Assembly (NCBI RefSeq): GCF_008831305.1
Contig: NZ_ML708610.1
Coordinates: 186,001-250,000, forward strand
From: Kocuria coralli
GTDB lineage: Bacteria; Actinomycetota; Actinomycetes; Actinomycetales; Micrococcaceae
DNA: 64,000 nt
Direction: 5' to 3'
The notes under the pieces are model-generated. The model was not told where the DNA came from. It ran no database searches and saw only the letters and a program-made list of their open reading frames with translations. The position numbers and the translations under genes are program-made. Of this stretch, positions 1-7,653 are shown one piece after another (within the stretch, counting starts at the first letter, position 1; every line of letters begins with the position of its first letter).

Positions 1-95
1 CGTGCGACGACGGTCGGCGTCTCCGGGGCGTCGAAAACCACGAGCCCGTCGAACGGCTCGGGTGAGGATGCTTCAGGTGCAGATGGCTGGGACAT
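1..95 (-). CDS. Partial gene, N-terminus only, function unknown
   Basis: The first 31 codons of a minus-strand gene run off the left edge. The ATG is preceded by a good ribosome binding site (AAGGAGAG, about 5 nt upstream). The visible peptide starts MSQPSAPEASSPEPFDGLVV and has a Pro/Ser/Glu-rich, disordered-looking N-terminus before a hydrophobic stretch that may be a first beta strand. This is too little to assign a family. It is divergent from the tad operon. An Ssd/CpaE-like protein often lies beside actinobacterial tadA, but nothing visible supports that identity here. Confidence 0.5.
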   Translation of the reverse strand, partial: MSQPSAPEASSPEPFDGLVVFDAPETPTVVA

Positions 96-499
96 GATCT
101 CTCCTTGACCTGGTCAGCTGGCGAGAGCCTCGGTCACTCCTCCCGGGGGCGGATGACGTTCGCGACCGGCGGCGGTGACGGACTCTCGGCTCTGACTCTA
201 CCGAGGCGGCACGGGCGGAAGAGTGTCCGATCCTGCTGTTCTCCGAGCCACCCGATGCGTCCGCCCGACAGCCCACATGTAGATAGAGGCACATGATGCG
301 TCGAAGCGTTGAGCCCGAGCGTCAGGACGTCGTCGCTGGTCACGCCGAGTTTTCCACAGCTTTCGGAAGGGGGCTGACGACGGTCGGCGGATGGCGTTTA
401 GATTCGTGGCGTAACCATATCCGTCCAGGGCCGGTGCTCTCAGCGTCGTCCCCGGGCCAGTGAGGAACTGGTCGCAGGGTGTCTTGAGCAGGGGGAGCG
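96..499. promoter_or_regulatory. Divergent intergenic region upstream of the tad operon
   Basis: About 400 bases without a convincing gene separate two divergent start codons. On the plus strand a TAGATT hexamer (399-404), with CTGACG (374-379) 19 bases upstream, is a possible tadA promoter about 95 bases before its ATG. The small open frames here look like shadows, with no ribosome binding site and low-complexity Arg/Ser-rich products. No palindrome or riboswitch-like structure stood out. Confidence 0.3.
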
Positions 500-1861
500 A
501 TGGCGCAGCTGGCCACTCGGGGAGGCCGACGGCATACGTCACGGCTCCATGCGGCGATGGCCGCAGGTGATCAGACGCCGGATGCGCTCGGCACGGAGGA
601 CCAGGCCCTGGGGTGGGTCCTGGAAACCGTCCGAGAGCGGGTGCGGCACCAGGGCCTGGACCCCGTGGAGAGCCCGGACGAAGCGGCCAAGATCATCGAG
701 ACGGTGCTGCAGGACTACGACCAGACGTCGGCCAGGATGGGGCTGGCCTCCTTCGTGGACCTGGAGGCGACACGGGGCGAGGTACTCGACGCCGTGGCAG
801 GCTTCGGCGTGCTCCAGCCCCTGCTGGACGACGCGACGGTCGAGGAGATCTGGATCAACGGTCCGGACCAGGTCTTCGTGGCACGCGGCGGCGAATCCGA
901 ACTCACAGGGCTGCGGGTGGAGAACGACGAGGTGCGGCGTCTCGTGGAACGGATGCTGCGGCGTTCCGGCCGTCGACTGGATCTGAGTTCGCCCTTCGTA
1001 GACGCCTCGCTCCCTGACGGCTCCAGGCTGCACGTCGTGATCCCCGATGTGACACGAGAGCACTGGTCGGTCAATATCCGTAAGTTCATCGTGGCTGCCC
1101 GCCGGCTGTCCGACCTGGTCGGGCTGGGTTCCATGTCACCGCAGGCGGCTCGTTTTCTCGCCGCTTCCGTACGGGCAGGCCTGAACATCCTGGTGTCCGG
1201 AGCGACTCAAGCCGGCAAGACGACGATGCTGAACTGTCTGTGCGCCGAAATCGACCCTCGTCAGCGGGTGGTCACCGTAGAGGAGATCTTCGAGCTGCAG
1301 GTGCCGCTGCGTGACGTCGTAGGGATGCAGTGCCGTCAGGCGAATCTGGAGGGAACGGGAGAGATCGCCCTCCGGCGTCTGGTCAAGGAAGCCCTGCGGA
1401 TGCGGCCTGACCGCTTGATCGTGGGTGAAGTACGTGAGGCGGAGTCTCTGGACATGCTCATCGCCTTGAACTCCGGTCTGCCCGGTATGTGCAGTATCCA
1501 CGCCAATTCGGCCAGGGATGCGGTGACCAAGATCTGCACTCTGCCACTGCTGGCGGGGGAGAACATCTCATCGCAGTTCGTGGTGCCGACCGTTGCCGCC
1601 TGTTTCGATCTGGTGGTCCACTGCCGGCGCCGTGCCGACGGGCACCGCGAGGTCGACGAGGTCCTGGCCCTGGGCAACCGGGTCGAGAACGGGGTGATCG
1701 AGACCTTCCCGGTCTTCCGGCGTGTCGACGGCGACCTGACTCCCGCCGCCGCGGAAGTTCCGGCGGCCCAGAAATTCGAGTTGGCAGGGGTGCCGGCCGC
1801 AGGGCTGCTCGACGCTCCGGGTGCGGAAGCACCTCCTGGCTCAGAGAGACGGGGGCTCTGA
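500..1861 (+). CDS. tadA: Tad pilus assembly ATPase TadA/CpaF family
   Basis: This is the secretion ATPase that powers assembly of Flp/Tad pili at the inner face of the membrane. The 453-residue protein has an all-alpha N-terminal segment and a VirB11/CpaF-type ATPase core. The Walker A motif is GATQAGKT at residues 234-241 (Lys240), and an Asp/Glu-rich Walker B region reads LIVGEVREAESLDML. The ATG at 500 follows AGGGGGAGCG. The stop codon overlaps the tadB start (TGATG), so the two are translationally coupled. Length and motifs match actinobacterial TadA. It is the first gene of a seven-gene operon. Confidence 0.93.
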   Translation: MAQLATRGGRRHTSRLHAAMAAGDQTPDALGTEDQALGWVLETVRERVRHQGLDPVESPDEAAKIIETVLQDYDQTSARMGLASFVDLEATRGEVLDAVAGFGVLQPLLDDATVEEIWINGPDQVFVARGGESELTGLRVENDEVRRLVERMLRRSGRRLDLSSPFVDASLPDGSRLHVVIPDVTREHWSVNIRKFIVAARRLSDLVGLGSMSPQAARFLAASVRAGLNILVSGATQAGKTTMLNCLCAEIDPRQRVVTVEEIFELQVPLRDVVGMQCRQANLEGTGEIALRRLVKEALRMRPDRLIVGEVREAESLDMLIALNSGLPGMCSIHANSARDAVTKICTLPLLAGENISSQFVVPTVAACFDLVVHCRRRADGHREVDEVLALGNRVENGVIETFPVFRRVDGDLTPAAAEVPAAQKFELAGVPAAGLLDAPGAEAPPGSERRGL

Positions 1862-2721
1862 TGGGACTCGTCCTGGGCCTGATGTTGGGTGCAGGAGTCT
1901 TCTTGATCTGGTGGTCCTTCTGGGAACGCCCGGAAGCGGCCGGCCCGCGACGCGCCCATCGTGACGGTGTCCTCCGCAGCCGGCTGGACCGAGCGGGCCT
2001 GCATGATGTCCGCCCGGGAGCCCTGATCGCCTTGTCTGTTCTGTGCATGCTGCTCGGCGCCATCGTGGTCTGGGCCGTGAGCGGGGGCATCGTGTTCGCC
2101 GTCTGCGCCGGAATCGTGGCCACGTTCATTCCCTGGGCCTTGCTGGGGCAACGGATGCGGCGGCGGGCCAAGCAACTGCGCACCGTATGGCCCGATGTGG
2201 TGGACCTGCTCCGGTCGGCGATCCGGGCGGGTATGTCATTGCCCGAGGCGCTGGCACAGCTCCAGCATCGCGGCCCTGAGGCAGTGCAACCCGCTTTTGC
2301 GCGATTCGCGGCGGACTACCGGGCCACCGGCCAGTTCATCCCGGCCCTCGACGCACTCAAGGCGGAGCTGGCAGATCCCGTTGCCGACAACATCGTCGAG
2401 TCCCTGCGAGTGACGCGGGAGGTGGGCGGCACCGATCTGGGGCGGCTGCTGGGCACGCTCTCCGAGTTCTTGCGGGAGAACTCCCGGACGCGCAGCGAAC
2501 TGGAGGCGCGCCAGTCCTGGACCGTCAACGCCGCACGCCTGTCGGTGGCGGCCCCGTGGCTGATCCTGCTCCTGATGTCCAGCCAGCCCGCCGCCGTACA
2601 GGCCTACGATTCACCAGCCGGCGCCGTCGTGCTGGTCGGCGGACTGGGCATCTCGGTGATCGCCTACCGTCTCATGCTGCGGCTGGGCGCCCTGCCCGAG
2701 CCCGAACGGGTGCTGCGATGA
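1861..2721 (+). CDS. tadB: Tad pilus inner-membrane platform protein TadB
   Basis: This 286-residue membrane protein carries a T2SSF (GspF) domain and should form, with TadC, the platform on which TadA acts. There is an N-terminal membrane segment (residues 1-18), a pair around residues 55-100, a cytoplasmic helical T2SSF region containing DVVDLLRSAIRAGMSLPEAL (about 115-135), and two C-terminal membrane helices. It overlaps tadA by one base and tadC by four (ATGA). The TadB assignment rests on gene order and the T2SSF pattern, because TadB and TadC are related to each other. Confidence 0.85.
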   Translation: MGLVLGLMLGAGVFLIWWSFWERPEAAGPRRAHRDGVLRSRLDRAGLHDVRPGALIALSVLCMLLGAIVVWAVSGGIVFAVCAGIVATFIPWALLGQRMRRRAKQLRTVWPDVVDLLRSAIRAGMSLPEALAQLQHRGPEAVQPAFARFAADYRATGQFIPALDALKAELADPVADNIVESLRVTREVGGTDLGRLLGTLSEFLRENSRTRSELEARQSWTVNAARLSVAAPWLILLLMSSQPAAVQAYDSPAGAVVLVGGLGISVIAYRLMLRLGALPEPERVLR

Positions 2722-3659
2722 GCGTGCCCTTCGCCGTCCCGCTGGGGCTCGGTTGCCTCCTGGCCTGTGGTCTCTGGCTGATGCTCCTGCCGGCGCCGAC
2801 GCGCACCGGGAGGAAGCTGACTCGCCGGGTGCTGGGACAGATGCGCGCCACGGATGCCACCGTGCGCCACGCCGAGCAAGCGCGTGCGAGGCGGGAACGG
2901 GGCGCCCTGGGAATCGCCTCGTATCTGGTCTCTCCGATCACCCAGATATGGGACCGAAGGACGTCCGGAGAGTCCTTGCGCCAGTTGCGGGGCAGACTCG
3001 AACGCGAGGGTGCCGACCGCACGGTGTCCGACTATCGGGCGGAGCAGGTGCTGGCCGCAGTCGTCGGTGCCACCCTGGGCCTGGTGTGGGCGATCGCCGC
3101 GGTCCTGCGGCTGGAGGCCCCGCTGATGGCGGTGGGGATCATCGCCGTAGCGGGGGCGGCGGCAGGTCTCTGGTGGCGGGGATGGTGGCTGAACCAGCGC
3201 ATCACCTCCCGGGAGAACCGGATGCTCGCCGAATTCCCGGCGGTCGCGGAACTGCTGGCATTGTCCGTGGGTGCCGGCGAATCCACGCTGGGGGCCCTGG
3301 AACGGGTGAGCCGCGTGGCGGACGGCGTGCTCGCCGAGCAGTTCCGAGCGGTGCTCGCCCGGACCAGATCAGGGGTGCCGCTGGTACAGGCCCTGCAGGA
3401 ATTCTCCGACCGGGTGGGGGTATCGCACATCTCACGATTCGTGGACGGGATCGTGGTCGCGCTCGAACGCGGCACCCCGCTCGCCGAGGTGCTGCGTGCC
3501 CAGGCCCAGGACGTTCGTGACGAGGACAAACGCGAGCTCATGGAGATCGCGGGGCGCAAGGAGATCGCCATGATGGTCCCGCTCGTCTTCCTCGTACTCC
3601 CGCTTTCCGTCCTGTTCGCCGTATTTCCAGGCATCGCCGTTCTCAGGCTCGAGTTGTGA
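2718..3659 (+). CDS. tadC: Tad pilus inner-membrane platform protein TadC
   Basis: This second T2SSF-domain membrane protein has 313 residues. It has an N-terminal hydrophobic segment, a central pair of membrane helices (about residues 113-155), the T2SSF helix pattern FPAVAELLALSVGAGESTL (about 174-192), and a C-terminal hydrophobic helix MMVPLVFLVLPLSVLFAVF. The ATG at 2718 lies inside the tadB stop (ATGA). A longer frame opens at 2556, but it would lie within tadB and has no ribosome binding site, so the overlapping ATG is preferred. Confidence 0.83.
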   Translation: MSVPFAVPLGLGCLLACGLWLMLLPAPTRTGRKLTRRVLGQMRATDATVRHAEQARARRERGALGIASYLVSPITQIWDRRTSGESLRQLRGRLEREGADRTVSDYRAEQVLAAVVGATLGLVWAIAAVLRLEAPLMAVGIIAVAGAAAGLWWRGWWLNQRITSRENRMLAEFPAVAELLALSVGAGESTLGALERVSRVADGVLAEQFRAVLARTRSGVPLVQALQEFSDRVGVSHISRFVDGIVVALERGTPLAEVLRAQAQDVRDEDKRELMEIAGRKEIAMMVPLVFLVLPLSVLFAVFPGIAVLRLEL

Positions 3660-3706
3660 CCCGACGGCCGCTCCCAGATGACAGATACCGAGAGGAAAAC
3701 ACCACC

Positions 3707-3943
3707 ATGAACGACTTCGACCGACACAGCGACGCCGCATCCGGCACCCGCCCGGACCTCGGAGCTGGGCCCGCAGAGCATCGCGCGCCTGTACCCGGTG
3801 ACCACCCCGATCGAGGGGATGTGCCGGGCTGGGTAATGCTCACATTGATGAGCGCGGTGCTGGTGGCCGGACTGCTGCTGATCGCCCAGCCGGCTCTCGA
3901 GGGACTCTTCAACGACGCGATCTCACGCGTCACAGGATCGTGA
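3707..3943 (+). CDS. Small Flp pilin-like membrane peptide
   Basis: The 78-residue peptide has a hydrophilic N-terminus of about 40 residues followed by one hydrophobic helix (WVMLTLMSAVLVAGLLLIA) and a short amphipathic tail. It sits where the flp pilin gene belongs, between tadC and the TadE-like genes. The ATG at 3707 follows AGAGGAAAA. The segment before the helix reads RGDVPGW and lacks the classical Flp pattern of Gly followed by Glu at +5. It is therefore either a divergent pilin or a pilin-like accessory protein. An alternative GTG at 3656 would couple it to tadC but has no ribosome binding site. Confidence 0.65.
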   Translation: MNDFDRHSDAASGTRPDLGAGPAEHRAPVPGDHPDRGDVPGWVMLTLMSAVLVAGLLLIAQPALEGLFNDAISRVTGS

Positions 3944-4365
3944 GCGGGCGGCACCCGTTCACTGATGCGCCGGCCATGACGTCGATGGACGACGACGGCG
4001 TCGACAACGGATCCGTGGTGGCCGAATGGGCCATGGTGGCCGCCGTGACCGCGGTGCTCTTCGCCGTGACCCTGCAGGTGATCTTCGCGCTGCACGTCCG
4101 GAACGTCTTGATCGACGCCGCCTCCCACGGGGCCAGATACGGCACCCTGGCCGACCGGGGGCCTGCGGATGCGGTCGACCGGACCAGCCAGCTCATCGGC
4201 GACACCGTGGGGGCGCGCTTCGCGGGAAACGTGCAGGCCACGCCGGCTTCCGTCGAGGGGGTACCCACCCTCGAGGTCACTGTGGTCACGGCGCTGCCCA
4301 TCGTGGGGCCCTACGGCCCGCCGTCCACGCTGGAGGTCTCGGGCCATGCGGTCGACACCCCTTGA
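3940..4365 (+). CDS. TadE-like minor pseudopilin
   Basis: This 141-residue protein has a TadE-like N-terminal helix with the prepilin pattern GSVVAEWAMV: Gly, then Glu at the fifth position after the presumed cleavage, then a hydrophobic stretch. This is followed by a small extracellular domain. TadE/F proteins are minor pilins needed for pilus biogenesis. The GTG at 3940 overlaps the preceding stop (GTGA). ATGs at 3976 and 3985 are alternative starts. Cleavage would need a prepilin peptidase, and none is encoded nearby. Confidence 0.7.
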   Translation: MSGRHPFTDAPAMTSMDDDGVDNGSVVAEWAMVAAVTAVLFAVTLQVIFALHVRNVLIDAASHGARYGTLADRGPADAVDRTSQLIGDTVGARFAGNVQATPASVEGVPTLEVTVVTALPIVGPYGPPSTLEVSGHAVDTP

Positions 4366-4795
4366 GACTGGCCTCGATGACGGCGACGACCCGGACGGGG
4401 GATCGGCGATGGTGGAATTCTCCGTGCTCGCCGTGGTCCTCCTGGTCCCGATCCTGGTCTTCGTGGGAGTGCTCGCCCAGGCTCAGGCAGCGTCTTTCGC
4501 GGCGGTCTCCGCGGCCCAGCAGGGCACGCAGGTCATCGCGCAGACCCCTCCCGAGGAGCTCTCCTTGAGCCAGGTCGAGAGCGCGGCGCGCCTTCCGCCG
4601 GACGATCACGGTATCGCCGCCGAGGACGTCGACATCACGGTCACCTGCGCGGACGGGGCATGCACTGAGGCCGGTGCCGTGGCCACCGTGACCGCCGTCG
4701 TCAGCGTGGAGCTTCCCAGCATCCCCTTCATCGGCGCCCTGCGCATCGCCCAGATGGAGCACTCGTCCACCGTGGTGGTGGGGAGGTACGCATGA
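4346..4795 (+). CDS. TadE/TadF-like minor pseudopilin
   Basis: The 149-residue protein overlaps the preceding gene by 20 bases. It carries the TadE signature GGSAMVEFSVLAVVLLVPIL near residues 18-37, with Glu at +5 after the Gly, followed by one membrane helix and an extracytoplasmic domain containing the pair of Cys residues in CADGAC. A second pseudopilin directly after the first matches the tadE-tadF arrangement. The ATG at 4346 is the earliest in-frame codon that keeps the signature near the N-terminus. Confidence 0.7.
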   Translation: MRSTPLETGLDDGDDPDGGSAMVEFSVLAVVLLVPILVFVGVLAQAQAASFAAVSAAQQGTQVIAQTPPEELSLSQVESAARLPPDDHGIAAEDVDITVTCADGACTEAGAVATVTAVVSVELPSIPFIGALRIAQMEHSSTVVVGRYA

Positions 4796-5274
4796 TGCAA
4801 CCTGATCACCTCATGTCTCCGGCCGATCCGGCACCTAGCCGTCCCGACGACGGCCAGGTCTCGATCCTGGTCATCGGCATGATGCTGATCTGCCTGCTGG
4901 CGCTCATCGTGGTCATGGCCGTGACCTCGGTCCACCTGGCCGAACGCAAGCTCCAGGCCCATGCGGACAATGCCGCGCTGGCCGCGGCGGACACCTTCCG
5001 CGACCTGGAGGTTCCTGACGACGGCGCGGGAAGTCCGATTGCCGTTCTCGACGATGCCTCGGTCTCAGGTGCCGCCGGGTCCTATCTCGCCGAGGTCGGA
5101 GCCGAACACGACCTCGATTCCCTGGGCATCGATCCCGGTACCGGCACCCGGGACGGAAGAACCGCCCAGGTGACGCTGACGGCGGTCGCCCACCCGCCCG
5201 TCGTCGCGTGGATCGTGCCGGAGGGAGTGCCGATCACCGCGAGCGGGGAAGCCCGTGCCGAGTTCGGGCAGTGA
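4792..5274 (+). CDS. TadG-like pilus-associated protein
   Basis: This 160-residue protein is last in the tad operon. It has a hydrophobic helix at about residues 22-46 (VSILVIGMMLICLLALIVVM) followed by HLAERKLQAHADNAALAAAD, the pattern of putative Flp pilus-assembly TadG N-terminal domains. It is much shorter than proteobacterial TadG and lacks a von Willebrand domain, as is usual in Actinobacteria. The ATG overlaps the previous stop (ATGA) behind GGGGAGG. A second ATG three bases later could equally be used. Confidence 0.65.
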   Translation: MMQPDHLMSPADPAPSRPDDGQVSILVIGMMLICLLALIVVMAVTSVHLAERKLQAHADNAALAAADTFRDLEVPDDGAGSPIAVLDDASVSGAAGSYLAEVGAEHDLDSLGIDPGTGTRDGRTAQVTLTAVAHPPVVAWIVPEGVPITASGEARAEFGQ

Positions 5275-5275
5275 A

Positions 5276-5291
5276 CGCGCCGATAGGCGCG
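5276..5291. terminator. Short hairpin between convergent operons
   Basis: CGCGCC and GGCGCG form a 6-bp stem around the loop GATA, in the 19 bases between the tad operon and the convergent mrp operon. There is no T-tract on either strand, so terminator function is only suggested by position. Confidence 0.4.
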
Positions 5292-5293
5292 AA

Positions 5294-5860
5294 CTACCCG
5301 GGCTTCAGGTCCTGACCCGCCACGGCCCCCACACGGTCCTCCAGAGCCGACCAGCTGCCGGCGGCGTCGAGAGCGGGGGAGAGGACGTGGACGACCGCTG
5401 CGTCGTCGTCGTGATCCCGGACCAGCGTGCCCGGCATGAGGTTGAACGTGGCCAGGGCGAAGACCCTGGCCGTGCCCGTCAACCGGATGGGCACGGTCAC
5501 CTCGGCCGGATCGGTGTCCCCGCCCCGGCCACGGGCGACGGCCCGGCGGGCGACGTCCGTGCCGCCGGCCACAGCCCGGTAGGCCACCCAGCCGACCAGG
5601 ACGGCGGCGGCCGCGAGCCGCCGGAGCGGCCCGGCCCCCGCCCGGCCAGAGACGGTCGGCGGTGAGAGCCACAGGCTGAATCCCACCGCCGGGGGAACCG
5701 CGAAGAGGGCGTAGTGCGCGTAGGCCGGGTCGCCTTCGATCAGCATCCACCACAGCGCGGCGAGAATCAGCGTCCGCACGGCCGCGGCACGCAGCATCGC
5801 AGCGAGCCCTGGGCGCCTGCGGGCCCGCGAGCCGTTGTTCCCGTGATGGTTCGCTGTCAT
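5294..5860 (-). CDS. mrpE: Mrp antiporter subunit E
   Basis: This is the MnhE/MrpE subunit of a multisubunit Na+(K+)/H+ antiporter in the cytoplasmic membrane. The 188-residue protein has an Arg-rich N-terminus, two or three membrane helices (AAVRTLILAALWWMLIEG and later ones) and the family motif LATFNLMPGTLV. The ATG at 5860 follows GGAGGTGGAGC and overlaps the upstream stop (ATGA); a start nine codons earlier is less likely. It is the last gene of the operon. Confidence 0.85.
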   Translation of the reverse strand: MTANHHGNNGSRARRRPGLAAMLRAAAVRTLILAALWWMLIEGDPAYAHYALFAVPPAVGFSLWLSPPTVSGRAGAGPLRRLAAAAVLVGWVAYRAVAGGTDVARRAVARGRGGDTDPAEVTVPIRLTGTARVFALATFNLMPGTLVRDHDDDAAVVHVLSPALDAAGSWSALEDRVGAVAGQDLKPG

Positions 5861-7653
5861 GCTCCACCTCCCGTACTGCCGCCCCATACCAGGGCCGCGA
5901 CCACCAGCGCTCCCAGGACGATCAAGGTCAGCGGGCCGCTGACGGACCAGCGGCCCGCCCGGTCCTCGGTCTCCTGGGCCGTGACCACACCCCGCAGGAG
6001 GTGCGTATTCACGGTCCGGAGCCCGCTGCCGATGCGGTCGCGCACGGCGCCGATCCCGTCCACCGCCTGGTTGGCCACGCTTCCGGCGCGTGCCAGGACG
6101 CGTTCCTCCAGCACCAGGACGTCACCGGGAGGCACGGCGGCGGCCAGACGCCCTGCCAGCTGCGGCCTCTTGCGCGGCAGCCAGTGCCACACGGCCGCCC
6201 CCGCGGCCACGCCGATCAGCACCGGCCAGGCGGCGTTCCACAGGGTCACCGGCTCCAGACCGGGCACGCTGTTCAGCGGGACCCAGCGGTCGGTGAGCAC
6301 CCACGGCACGATCGCGCTGAGGACCACCAGCCCCAGCCACGCAGGAAGCTCCGGGTCGTCCTGGGGATGATGGGGCTCCAGCTCGGTGTGCCGCAGGAGC
6401 CACAGCATGCGGATCAGCAGCACGGTGGAGCCGGTGGCCACCAGCGGCAGCAGGTCCGCCAGCTCCACGCCCAGAAGGGAGGTGGTCTCGATCGCCTCCT
6501 TGGCCGCGTACTTGCCCACGGCACCCGAGCTCAGGGGCGCGCCCACGACCACCAGGCCGGCCAGCGCCATGCCAGCCGTGACCAGGTGCCGGCGGGCACC
6601 GGTCCCGTGGTGCTTCCACACGGGCACGCCGATGAACAGCGCGCCCTTGGCCAGCCCGTGGTGGACGGCGTAGATCACCGCCGCGGTGACGCAGGCCGCG
6701 GCGAGCTCGGGTGCGGATAGCGCCACGCCGACCAGCACCCCCAGGAAACCCATCTGACTGATGGTCGAATACGCCAGAACCACCTTGGGATCGCGCTGGA
6801 CGACGCCCAGCAGCACGGCGGCCCCCGCGCTGACGAGCGCCAGGACGACGACGATCCCGCCCATCACCGGCATCTCCGCCTCGCCGAGGGGCATGAAGCG
6901 GAACATGCCCACCACGCCCGCCTTGACCATGGCCCCGGAGAGAACGGCGCTGGCCGCCGGAGGAGCGGCGGGGTGGGCCAGGGGCAGCCACATGTGCAGG
7001 CCGAACACGCCGGTCTTGATCCCGAACCCGATCAGGAGCAGGACCACGATGAGCGTTCGGCGGGGTGAGTCCGCCACGGCCGAGGGGGCGTCGGCCAGCG
7101 TGAAACCCCCGGCATGGACGGTCAGCAGCACCGCCGCCAGCACGGCCATCTCGCTGATCACCGCCAGCGTCAGGTACACCCGGGCGGCGCGGCGGGCCTT
7201 CTCGGTGCGGTCGTGCAGCACCAGGCCCACGGCGGCCAGGCTCATGAGGGAGAAGGCGGCGTAGAAGCTCACGGCGTCGGCAGCCAGGTACACCCCCGCG
7301 TTGCCCACGAAGCTGACCAGCAGATAGGCCACCAGCTCCGGGGCCCGCCGGTCATAACGCCAGGTCACTGCCCACGTGGCCGCGCCGTAGAGCATCACGG
7401 CCACCATCACCAGGGCCCTGGAGACGACGTCGAAGCCCACGGTGACGCCCACCATCAGCCAGGGCACGTGGAACTGCTCCGCGGGCCCGATGAGGGTCAG
7501 GACGGCGGCGGGCAGCAGAGCCGCCGGCGCCCAGTTCAGGTGGCCGGAGGCCACCCGCAGGGAGCGGCGGGTGCGGGCGCGCTGGGTCGCCGCCAGCACC
7601 GCGGCCGTGACCAGCGGCACCACGGCGGAGAGGATCCAGAGGGCGGCCATCAT
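5857..7653 (-). CDS. Complex I-like antiporter subunit, third Mrp paralogue
   Basis: The 598-residue polytopic protein belongs to the NuoL/NuoM/MrpA-MrpD (HyfB) proton-conducting family. It keeps the TM7-type lysine motif (FGIKTGVFGLHMWLPLAHP) and the later region VLAYSTISQMGFLGV. At the TM5 position, where the family normally has a Glu (W/F-E-L-M-S-L), it reads FSLMSL, so Ser (codon 7249-7251) replaces the Glu. A soluble tail of about 110 residues precedes a final hydrophobic helix. The ATGATG start at 7653 overlaps the upstream stop. It may be a modified ion channel or a structural subunit of the Mrp complex. Confidence 0.8.
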   Translation of the reverse strand: MMAALWILSAVVPLVTAAVLAATQRARTRRSLRVASGHLNWAPAALLPAAVLTLIGPAEQFHVPWLMVGVTVGFDVVSRALVMVAVMLYGAATWAVTWRYDRRAPELVAYLLVSFVGNAGVYLAADAVSFYAAFSLMSLAAVGLVLHDRTEKARRAARVYLTLAVISEMAVLAAVLLTVHAGGFTLADAPSAVADSPRRTLIVVLLLIGFGIKTGVFGLHMWLPLAHPAAPPAASAVLSGAMVKAGVVGMFRFMPLGEAEMPVMGGIVVVLALVSAGAAVLLGVVQRDPKVVLAYSTISQMGFLGVLVGVALSAPELAAACVTAAVIYAVHHGLAKGALFIGVPVWKHHGTGARRHLVTAGMALAGLVVVGAPLSSGAVGKYAAKEAIETTSLLGVELADLLPLVATGSTVLLIRMLWLLRHTELEPHHPQDDPELPAWLGLVVLSAIVPWVLTDRWVPLNSVPGLEPVTLWNAAWPVLIGVAAGAAVWHWLPRKRPQLAGRLAAAVPPGDVLVLEERVLARAGSVANQAVDGIGAVRDRIGSGLRTVNTHLLRGVVTAQETEDRAGRWSVSGPLTLIVLGALVVAALVWGGSTGGGA

